64,000 nucleotides of DNA from Magnolia sinica (taxonomy: Eukaryota > Streptophyta > Magnoliopsida > Magnoliales > Magnoliaceae), in assembly GCF_029962835.1 (NCBI RefSeq), contig NC_080591.1, forward strand, positions 40,741,501 to 40,805,500. Reading direction: 5' to 3'. This document shows positions 12,104 to 24,045 of the stretch, in pieces. Both the position numbers and the translations under genes were made by a program. The notes under the pieces are model-generated. The model saw nothing but the letters and a program-made list of their open reading frames with translations. It was not told the DNA's origin and ran no database searches. How positions within the stretch are numbered: the stretch's first letter is position 1; each line of letters opens with the position of its first letter.

Positions 12104-14543
12104 GTGAAGGAAATGGTATGTTTTTTACCTTTGAAAAGTTTTAGTGTGAATATCTTGGAAAGTGAGGGCTGTGGAAAATGTTTCTCACCTGCAAAAACTT
12201 GGTCATTTTCCTAATCCTAGCAGCTTTCCAACTCCCAAACAATGCCTTAAACTCTTATATCAAATTTAACCTCTTGACTTGCTCTTATATTCCACCTATA
12301 ACTGCCCTCTCCACGAGAGGGAGGGAGGGGGAATTTGTGAAGAAAATTGAATACTTACCTTCAGAAATTTTTAAGGGTAATTTTCTTCGAGGGAGGGAAG
12401 AAAATGTTTTCCACCCCTCCAGAAACTCCCAAACAACATAATGTGGTATTTTTCTTGAAAGTCCTTTTCCTAGCAACTAACTACTTTTCAACTTCCAAAT
12501 GGTGCCTGGAAAAACCTGTATCATATTTCCTTTCTTGACTTTCTCTTCTATTCCTCTCTTCACTTCTCTTCTTGAAACCCATTTTTTACTTTTAGGACAT
12601 TTTCAGTTGTCCACGTGGAAGGGGGTTTAACTTATTGATGAGCCATTCTGGGAGGTCTATGAATTTGTTGGCCAAAAAATGCAGTTTTGTAATACTTCTT
12701 GTTGCTTGTATTTCACATTGATTGGTCTTAAAACCATATTTTAGCTTCTGTTGAGGACCTGCTAAATTGTCTACATATGGAAAGGGGATTAAAAGCATTA
12801 TTCCCATCAATTCCTAAAAACATTTGCCAGCTCTAAAGCTTTAAACATTTGCTAGCTCCAAAGATCTAAATGTTCGTTTTCCGAGTTGAGCACAACAATA
12901 ATCTATTTTAGCATAGAATCTAATTTAGTGCAAAATGACTTAGTACTGCTCTTCTTGGAATGCATGCATTCCTCAGTTTGCTGGAGAAAATCAAGTTATT
13001 AAATGATGAAAAAAATATCTTAGATAAATAAAAGGTGCTTGTACCTTGCTTGGCAGACCAGCCGTCCTTCACAAAATATCAATTGGTAGTGTCTTGAACT
13101 CATGCAGGGGCATTTTTACACCGGGCTTGAGTGGGGTGGCTTGTGGGATGAAGGGGCACACTCAGGGTGGGCTGCCCATGTGAGGTGGGTGGCTCGTGTG
13201 AGGCGGAACCCATGTGATTTGGGGCCCATGAGGGGGCGGAACCCATTGGGGCCCATGGGGAGGGTTCGACCAAGGATCTAACTCATGGATGTGGAGCTTA
13301 GGCTATGAGATAGATGGATTAATTTGCCATGCTCTATTAGTTCGAGCTTTTAGAACAAGTGGTTAATTGTCCTGCATCATGAACCTTTGTAGGGGCAAGG
13401 CCATCTGAATGATTTGTCAATATCTTATATAATTCAAAACTTTAGTGATATTTATTTTTTGATTCTTTAAAAATAAAAATAAAAATTGTATTGAAACTTT
13501 TGATTTATGGTTCAACTTATGATTTGACTCAATTATTTAAAAGAGACTTCTAAAAAGTGGGTGCATGCTCTTAGCATTTTGTAAATAAGCTGTCTTATTA
13601 TTCTTCTTCCTCTCTTCTTCTAAACTATTCTTATCTTCTTTCTCTAGGTAACTAAACTTCACTTTTTTACATCTTCTTTCTCTAGGTTACAAAACTAATA
13701 AAAAATATTTAAAAACCTAGACCAAACTGAACGGTTGGACGGGTTTCATCTGGAACTGGCACAATAACAACTTGGCTCACTTAGTGACCCATTTTAGCAA
13801 GAAACCATTCAGACTTTCCATGTCAAGAGGTTCAGACATTCTGGTCATCATTTTCAGACAGTTGGACCAGAGTGGTGGAATGGTCAGGTCTTTTTGATGG
13901 ATAAAATTTTAAAATGTGTCAAGTAGGGATCAAACCTGTGATCGCCTTGCTTAAGATGCAAGCGTCCTATCAACTCTACCATAGGCATTTTCATTTTATT
14001 GCATGATATTTGTCATTACATTATGCATACTATATGCATATATCAAAGGTTGGATCGGCTGACTCAGCGATTGGATGGGTTGGGATCTTGTAACTTAACA
14101 GAATAGTAAAAAAAAATAATCTTAACATAGTGCATGTAATATGCAGATGCACTCTCCAAATTATTTATGGCTCCATTATTCAATCACTAAAGTGGCAAAA
14201 GAAAAATGGGGGTGTCTATGAGTCCATCACATTGCGCATTGTAAAATAAGACATTCTTCAGCACGTATCTTCAGGTCTTGCCACCTTGAAAGAGGACACT
14301 TCAACTACTACTTTACACAGTGAACAAAATGATGGTCTTTCAGGTGTCAACCAAGTCATCTTAGAAGTGAAGGTAAACAAATCCCAAGAATTCATCTTGG
14401 AATCATGCAAAATGAGGCAATGGTTAGAAGCCAACGTAGGTAATGTACCTCAGGGGAATACTAGGAAATTGGACATCCTTGAAATGAGGAAGTCATGTGT
14501 TCTGATTCATTAATCCTTGCTTGGGAAGGTGGACAAACAAACA

Positions 14544-14581
<38 letters not shown>

Positions 14582-14927
14582 GAAATGCTCACTTGGGAAC
14601 CGGTTCTCACGAGAACTTGTGAGAACTTTTAGAGAACTCATCTCACGTGCTATAAGCACAAAATCTGAATGGTCCATGTGATGTAGCACCCCATGAAACC
14701 CTTAAGGGCCCAACTTTTACCCTAATCCAAAACTTTGGTGGGCCATGACAAAAGGAAACAGTTTCCTCCCTTGATTTGCCTCTCTTTGCTATGGCCCACA
14801 AGAGTTTTGGATCAGGTTGAAAGTTGGGCTCTGGGGGTTTCATGGGGTGCCGCATCACATGGACCATTCAGATTTTGTACCCATGACACGTGCAAAGGTG
14901 CACAGGTGAGCATGACTCTCTCTCTCT

Positions 14928-14959
<32 letters not shown>

Positions 14960-17900
14960 TGTTGGATTTTGCAGAAGTTATTCATGCACATCCAATCCAT
15001 ATTACCGAGTTGGGGGATGGGGCTGATTCTTTTTTATACTTTCTTTCATTCTTTTTTTTTTTTTTGCCTAAATACACATTTGGATGGATCATGGATGTTA
15101 TACAACTTGCATCTCGCTTCTGGGAGAATGAACCTCTAGAGAGTTGTTGTTCAAACAACCTATATTCATTTACACTAGGTTTGGTGCCTCGAATTGCCTG
15201 CATATGCATATTTGTTCCCAAAACATGAGATCAAGCATCCATTGACTTGGAGTTGCTCACACTTTTGAATGGTTCCCAACTTCCCATTCAATTTATCGAA
15301 GAATGTCAATACTCTACAATAGTACAATGTGGTAATTGTCACTCATCTCCCCTTTGTCACTGATGCCACTCGCATAGGAACCATTTTTTCTGTAATAATG
15401 TTGGTCATATGAAATGCGTATTTGTTTCCCTTTCTTGGTAGGCAAAGTTTCGTTAAGGCATATCAAATTATGATTTGCTTGACTTGTTGAAACCAGGATG
15501 GGCATTTGCGGGATATGTAAAGGTTTGCTTTGTCCTGTTTGTGATATAGCTTTAGAGGTCCGGTACTAAAAATTCCTGAAAGCATCTTATCCACAAGGGG
15601 TGTTCTTGACTTAGTGAATCATTATTGCTGTTGAACAAGTGCATTAAGTGGTTGTTTGTTTCTCATTAGGCTTATTAATTAAGATCTGGTAATTTCTTCA
15701 TCAACTGATCACACACCTCATGTTGTAGGATACGTCTTTTAAACATGTCTGTCTTTTTGCTAGTATGGTGTAAGCATTTATTTTGAAGTGAGTAGAATGC
15801 ATACCATTGCTATCATAATAATAGTAGCCTTTCCCAACTATTTGGGGTTGGCTTTTCATGTTTGCTTGGGAAAAGGTCAAAGAGTGGCTGACCAACTATC
15901 ATCTATCTCCACCTGGGCTTGGCACCAACCAGAGCATCATTACTGTGTGGAGTTTTTCAAAAATGCACCATAAACATGCTAAGATGGTGCTAGTGTGTGG
16001 TTACAATGCCCAAAATAAAATGAACGAATCCATCACCAACTTTTGACCATCAATATTGAAAATTAAATGTTGACATTTCAAAAGAGATAGAACACTTGCA
16101 TGTATGGGGATGTTAAGACGAATGGCATGCTAAGAGCTGTTCATTTTATATCCAATTTGCTTAGCCCCAATTAACACAGAAGGCAAATAGAAATGACGTT
16201 AGACAAGCAAAAGAAGAAGAGAATGCAAAAGCATTCTGCATAGAAGGAAACATACAACCGAACAAACTTATTAAATGCCTGCTGGCTTCTGATACAAAAG
16301 CAATATTTGATATAAATGACAACAACGACTGAAACAATATAATAGGGTTATGCGTTCTGTATGGAGTAGATGAATATACATAATGAAAGGAGGATAACAT
16401 AACGAACTTAGTAACATAGCAAAAAAAAACACTAAATGTAATCACAAAAGCCTTGGATGACCCAGGGAGTTTAATTTCATTGCTTCTGTTAGATCACAGG
16501 ATACTTATGGACAGCTGTAGTTTTTACAGCTATACATGTAAAGCTGTACAGAAGTACCCTATACTCTTACAGCTTCAAATAAAAATTACAGCCGGACGAG
16601 TGTGCTTTGCTTTGAAGTTTGAACCATCTGCATAAACATCAACCTAGGAATCTCTTGAGGCATTATTCATTTGGAGGGTGGTTGGTTGTCCATCCTGCCT
16701 AAACGCTTCTTTTCTTATTTTACCTGAACCTCGAATACTTATTTATGTGTTGTGCATTAACTGATAATATTTTCAATTGCTCCCTTCTCTGTTTACTTTC
16801 TTTCTTCTTTTCTCTATCTATTCTTCTCTATTCATTCTTCTTTCTCTCTCCTGTCTCTATGCTGGTCTGCTGTCGGGCACACCCTCAGGATGCAGAGCCC
16901 AATCGAATTCTCTTAGTTACAATCCACCACCTTCTCTATCCTATAACAGTGGAAGTGCTGCATCAAGTGTTTTCTCCTCATGGATTTGTGGAGAAGATCG
17001 TCACATTTCAGAAGTCAGCTGGTCAGCTTCTTCAAGTCTTCTCTCTTTCTTCCTCTCTCTCGCTCTCTTACTTTTTGAAATCTCTTTCTGGATGTTGAAG
17101 ATTTGTTTGGATGGGTTTTGCTACTTATTTGTTAGAAATGTCCTCTATTTTAAAACTTTATAGTGAACGTAGTTTCTTCTGATATCTGATTAAGAGTCTA
17201 TGCTGTGGAAACTTGCAACTGTAATGAGGGAACTCATGCTGATGCATCTGCTACATTTTCTAATCTTGCGAGAGATGCATCATTTAGCCTTTTAAGTATA
17301 CTAGCTTTGTTCTGTAGGTTTTCAAGCCCTTATCCAGTATCAATCACGTCAGAGTGCTGTTCAGGCCAGAAATGCTTTGCAAGTGAGTAGTCTTTTTCTG
17401 TCTAAACCTTTTCCCCCCTTTTGCTATGAAAGTGGCAAGTTAATTGAGTTTGGAAAGCTGATTTAACAATCTTTTTCTCTTGGTTAACTTTTTGTAGGGA
17501 CGCAATATTTATGACGGTTGCTGTCAGCTAGATATTCAGTTCTCCAAGTATGTCTCTTTTGGACTTTCCTTATTTACTGGAGTTGGTTTTTGCACTGGAC
17601 ATGGTTCTTACTTTTTCTATTTTTTCACTATCTAGCCTCAGCGAGTTACAAGTGAACTACAATAATGAGCGATCTAGGTGTGTTCTAGTTTCTCATGCAT
17701 TTAGCTTCCTACAGTTGGAAATGTTGCTACTTTTTTATTGTTAATTCGATCACGCTGCTAACTATACTTGCTATTTGTTTGCAGGGATTTCACAAATCCG
17801 TCGTTGCCTTCCGAACAGATTGGCAGATCCTCTCAGGTTAGTTGGCTACTCTCCATGTAAGGTATCTATTAGTGATTTATGTCTCTCCAGTGTCTTGGTC

Positions 17901-20900
17901 CTTGGTTTTTAGCATGATGGGTTTGTGACTTTGGGGTTTTGCACATCCAAGGTTGGATGAGATGTTCTTTTGATGGATAATATTATTAAAGAAAAACCAT
18001 GCTGCCGCCCTTCGTACCATGGCCTCCCCCTGTGTCAGGAAGCTCGCAAAGCATTTGTGGGATAAGGCGATAGAGAGAATGGAGAGGAAGCTTTCGCCCT
18101 GGAAGAGTAGTCTTCTATCCTTTGATGGTAGAATCACTCTTATCAAGGCTGCTTTCTCCAACCTTCCCCTTCACTTCATGTCGCTCTTTCAATGTCCGAA
18201 ATCAGTCTTACTCAGGATCGATAAATTGAGGGACTTCCTTTGGCAAGGTGGAGCGCCTAAAGGCAAATTCCATTTGCTCGAGCGGAAAGAGGTGTGCAAA
18301 GCTTAAGAGGAGGGCAGTGCGGGTATCAAAAGTCCAGACGATGTGAATTCTGCTTTATTGGGGAAATGGGTGTGGAGATTTGGGGTAAAAGAAGAAAGCC
18401 TTTGGAGGCTCATCATCGCTGGTAAATATGGCACAACTTCCAAAGGTTGGACCAAAGACTTGTCCATTTATCATATATTATCCATTTTGAAGGCTGTAGC
18501 TCACTTGCCTAGCAAGGTGCATGAGGGTGTGAGGTTTTCCATTGGGGATGGCGAACGGGTTAGATTTTGGGAAGACATTTGGATCGAGGAGTCTTTCCTC
18601 CATTCAGATTTCCCAAATCATGCCAGGCTCTGCGTAGATATGGAAGTCTCCTTTGCTGGCTGCTTCTTGGGTCAAGAAAATGGAGATTGTGGCTTTGTCC
18701 ATGTAAGCGCAATCTCAACGACGACGAATTCAATGACCTTGTGCAGCTGCTTTCAAGGCTTATGGGGATTCAGCTGTCACCATGCGCAAGGACTTACTGA
18801 CCTGGCAGGATAAATCAGGTTCTTTCTCCACGTGGTCTTTCTATGCCATGTTCTCCCAAGGTCAGATGTGCAGGCCCAATCTGGTCTTATGGGGCCCCTC
18901 CTAAGGTCACGGCTTTTGCTTAGCTTGTCAGAAGGAACAGAATCCTCATCATTGATAACCTCTGCAAAAGATCTATGATGTTGCCGAATACTGCGTCCTT
19001 TGTAAAAAAGATGCGGAATCTGTGGTCCACCTATTCATCCATTGTCCCTTTGCGAGGGATGTCTGGTTAGGCATTTCTGCATTATTTGATGTCCCTTGGG
19101 TCATACCAAACTCAATAGAGGGGGCTGTTTCGGTCTTGACACATGGTTGGATCTGGGAAGGAAGATCTAGATGGAGAGTGGCTTTGCTGGCTGTTCTGTG
19201 GTCCCTACGGGGTGAGAGAAATAACTGTTGCTTCCAGAATAGAAGCGGTTCTGCATGGGTGTAATTAATTGGACCAAATCGTTCATTGCCTTTGGCTTCT
19301 TTAATAAATATAATTATCTTTAAAAAAAGAAAAGAAAAAAGAAAAACCATCATTATATTTTAATGCTAACATACCTGACTTGCTTTCTGTTACTTTCTTT
19401 TGCAACAGCCTGGCTATGGTGATGCTGGGGGTCTGTATGCACTTCAACCTCCCGGGACCAGGGCAGGTCTTTATTTGTGCTGTCCTCTTACTTCTTTATG
19501 GTTCTTTGTCATCTAACTTTCTGATGCATGAATTGCATTCTCTGTTTCAGTTGCATTTCCTCAGGTAGGGTTGCTCAGACAACGTGTCTGAACCCTCTCC
19601 AGGTTGTCTTGTTTTGAGCCCCCCCTTTTTTTGTTATCTTATTTTCCTGATGATATTGTTATACTTGGCTATCCCTTTTTTTTTTCCTTGTAAATCCATC
19701 TCAGACATGCACCTGCATGATTTTTTATTTTTTTATTTTTATTTTTTATTTTTTATTTTTTATTTTTTTTGTAGATGGGAAATGCTGCAGCTGTTGCAGC
19801 TGCATTTGGTGGTGGCTTGCCTCCTGGAATAACTGGTACAAATGACAGGTGCACCATCCTTGTCTCCAATCTGAATCCTGATGTAAGTAATTTCCCATCT
19901 CTTGTGCTTTTTTATTCCTCTACCACTTATTTAGTTCAAAAGCCCAAACCTGGACCTGGACATGGGTATTCATCGGGTCTGGTTGTCATGGGACTCAATG
20001 GGTTGACCAGGTGGATCAAGAGCATTTCTTAATTAAACCTTATTATAGTAATTATTTTAGAAAAAGATGGATCTCTTTCTTCTCCTTTTCTCTCATTGGG
20101 GCATGAAGCTTATGATTGCAAATTATGTTTTTTGAAATTTCTGTCTTTTCTCCCCTTTGTAGTAACCTAGAATGCCGTGTGCTTAGAGTAAAAAATAGAA
20201 CCTTCTATGCTTACAAGCAAGACTTGCTCGATCTCAACTCATTACGTCACGGATGAGTTGAACAAGTGCCTGGTCATCTGGGAAATCAGGTCCAGTTTTG
20301 CCCAAAACCAGAACAAAGTGATCCAGTGTGGTTTTGGGTGATACTCCTTGTTTTCTCAAACTATGATTATGAATCAACTTGTCCTCACTTCTTTGGATTG
20401 TCGTTGCAGAAAATTGACGAGGATAAGCTTTTCAATCTGTTCTCTGTTTATGGGAACATTGTAAGAATCAAAGTGCTCCGCAACAAACCGGACCACGCAC
20501 TCATTCAGATGGGAGATGGGTTCCAGGCTGAATTGGCTGTGCACTTCTTGAAGGTTTGATTGTACTAGGCCTTTCTCATACATCCTTAGCTTTCGTGATT
20601 GTTGTTTTTACTCAGAGGTTTTATTGCATATTATTTGATGCAAGGGAAGTTTCAGTGAAATTTACATGGAATATAGGTATCTCATAAGATGCTAGTGATG
20701 TGGGCCTCTTAAATTAGCCATTAGGCCTTTTGGTTTCTTGTCACATTACATCTTTGACATCTATTGACCTTTTGATGTTTCTTTCATGCGTCTTTCTTCT
20801 GAGAAGTCGTGAATGCTAGTCTGCCACTGATAGAGCAAACATTTCCCACTACAAAATGCATCATCACTGAAATTCACAGGGTTAAAGGTCTGTTGTTTTG

Positions 20901-23900
20901 TTCTTTGTTCTTTGTTCTTTTTTTTAATCAACATGACTAGGGTAGTTCACTGGATTCACCAAACGTTTGTGGCTAACAATTAATGGTCTTTGCCTTGGTT
21001 AAACTTAATTACTACCAACTAGTAGATATGATGTGCAATGCATGTGGAGAGAGAGAGAGGAAGTGGTTTGCAATATGTGGGAGAAAGGGGTGGAGAAGCT
21101 TGGAAAGGGGGGTTATTTTTTATACTTCAGCTAAGCATGATGTTAGATACTTTGGCACTTTAAAATTGTACCTGTGGCATGCGTTAACTCAATTAAACTG
21201 TCCAAGTCATGGGATGGACTGTAGATAGGTCATCATCGAAAATTCAAATTCATTTAATGATCTTAAACTTTGATTAAAAAGCATTCGTGTTTTGAATTTG
21301 GACCATTGACTGTTTACATTTTTGACCTTCTGTTTGCGGATGCTTTGGAAAGGCCATTTTCGGTAGAGGAAATTCAGCGGGCAATTGAAGAGTTAGGGAA
21401 GGATAAAGCTCCCGGGTCAAATGGCTTTCCCATAGCCTTCTTTTTTTCCTGGAATTTTGGGAAATGATTAAAGACAACTATCGCTTGCATAATTAACTTT
21501 CATGACAATGGGAAAAATAACAGTCGAGTTGAGTGCTGCGTTTATTGCCTTGATTCCAAAAAAAGTTGCAGATAGTTTTCGGGATTTCAGACCAATTAGA
21601 TGGCTTGGAAGTCCATAAAATTTTTTAGCAAAAATATTGGCTTTAAGATTCCGAAAAGTTTTGTCCGGTGTGATCTCACAAAACAGAAGGGGTTTTTGTG
21701 GTAGGGCAACATATATTGGATAGTGCTCTCATTGCTTGTGGAGTTATTGATTCCTGTCGCAAAGGGGAAAAAAGGAATTATTTGTAAGTTGGATATAGAA
21801 AAGGCATATGATCATGTGGATTGGGAATTCCTTGATTACATTTTAGATTGTGTGGGCTGTGGTCAGAAATGGAGAGGATGGATGCATGTTTTTTTCAAGT
21901 CAGCTAGGTTTTTAGTATTGATGAATAGTTGTCTGAAAGGTTTCTTTTCAGCATCAAGGGGCTTGAGGCAAAGGGATCTGCCATCACCATACTTATTTGT
22001 AGTAGTGATGGAGGCCTCAAGCAGATACATATCTTATGCAAGGATTAAGGTGGATGATTAGAGTTTCAAGTGTCACTCTTACAATACATAGATGGTACAA
22101 TTTTGTTCTATGATGCAGAGGCAAAAAAGTGGATAATTTGAGGAAGATCATTGCATTTTTTAAAGTAGTCTCTGTCTAAAGGTGATTATAAGCAAGTGTG
22201 AAGTGTTGGGGGTTCATTTATCTACGGGATGAATTGGTAGAGTATGCAAATATCTTTGGTTGCCGGTCGGGTTCTTTTTCTTTGATCGATTTAGGTTTTC
22301 TATTACATATAGGGAAATTGGCTAAGCATTTGTGGGAGGTGGCGGTGGGAAGGTTTGAAAGGAAATTATCGAGTTGGAAAAGAAGGCATTTGTCCTTATG
22401 GGGTAGTTTGAAGTTGATAGAGGTGGCTATGTCGAATCTTCTAGTCTGTTTTACATATTTATTGAAGTGTCCAAAATCGGTTTTGGCTCGTTTGGATAAA
22501 ATCAGGAGGGATTTTGCAAGGGGCAGAAGAGAACCATAAGTTTCATTTAATGAAATGGGATAAGGTGTACAAGTCAATTCAAGAGGTTGTTGTGGGGATA
22601 AGGAGCTTGGGGTTGATGAATTCTACACTTTTAGGGAAATGGCTTTGGCGTTTTGGGGTGGAGAACGATAATCTTTGGTATGAAGCCATAGTCAAGAAAT
22701 ATGAGCTAAAGGGGAAAAATGGATTAGAGCATCGTGTTATATTAAACGTTGGGGGTTTGGAAAGCAATATTGGGAATGTGGAACAAGTTCAAGGAATGGA
22801 TAGGCTTTTCTTTGGGGGATGGACAATGTATTTGTTTTTGGCAATATGTTTGGTTGGGAGATAAACCACTTCGAGATATTTTTCCTCGATTGGCTAGAAT
22901 ATCGGTGGATCCAAACGTCTTAGTTTGATGCAGGACAATTAACCACTTGCTCTAAAAGCTCGAACAGATAGAGCATGGCGAATTAATGCATCTATCTCAT
23001 AGCCTGGGCCCCAAATCCATGGGTTAGGTCCTCGGCCGAGCCCTCCTCATGGGTCCCAAATCCATGGGATCAGCCTCACATGAGCCACCCGCCTCACACA
23101 GGCCCCAAATCCATGGGTTCTACGAGCCACCCACCTCGAGTGTGCCCCTGCATCCCACAGGCCACCCTACTTGAGCCCGATGTGAAAATGCCCCCGCATT
23201 ATAGTTGCTCGTTGTTTCTCAAAAGTAGGGAATGAGGCATGTTGGACCCCACTATTTAGAAGGAATCTGTTGGCAAAAGAAGAGGACGCGATGCTCATCT
23301 TGTTGGAGTTGCTTCAAAAGGCTTCTCCATTGGTGGGAGAGGGACTATGGTGTGAATTAAGCAAAATCTAGCAAATTTTTGGTTGAATCCTTCTATTCTT
23401 TCATCTTTGGGGCTTCATCGGTTAGTCAGATCAGCCATACAACTTGTCTGTGGCACGACAAGGCTCCCCCAAAGTGGTCGGTTTTGCTTGGTTAGTGGGA
23501 AGGAAAAAGGTGTTAACCATTGATAATCTTCAAAAGAGAGGGATGGTATTGCCAAACGTATGTCTGATGTGTATGCAAAATGAAGAGTTGTTTGATCATA
23601 TTTTCATCCATTGTTTGCTTGCAAATAAGGGTTGGGATAGTTTCTTGGAAAATTTTGGAGTATATTGGGTCATGGCAAGTTCCATTGAAGATTTTTTTTT
23701 TTTTTTTTTCTCGGGCTTAGCATGGGGAAGGTTAGGGAAAGAAGATACGAAGAATTGGTGGATAACTTTGCTGGCCGAAATTTGGTATCTATGTGAAGAA
23801 AGGAACAATAGATGTTTTCAGAATCAAAGTAATTAGGCAGTGGAAGTATTCAAGAGAGCTAAAATGTATGTAATGGAATGGTTGAAGGCTTTTTGAAGCC

Positions 23901-23969
23901 GTGGGGCTGTTTCTTTTTCCTCTTTTTTTTTTTTTCCTGTGTTGTAGTTTGTATTCTTTCATGCTTTGG

Positions 23970-24045
<76 letters not shown>

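Noticed and set aside
16161..16445. 94-codon minus-strand open frame, hydrophobic
   Set aside because: Lies in intron 4, no recognised domain, composition-driven (Phe/Ser-rich).
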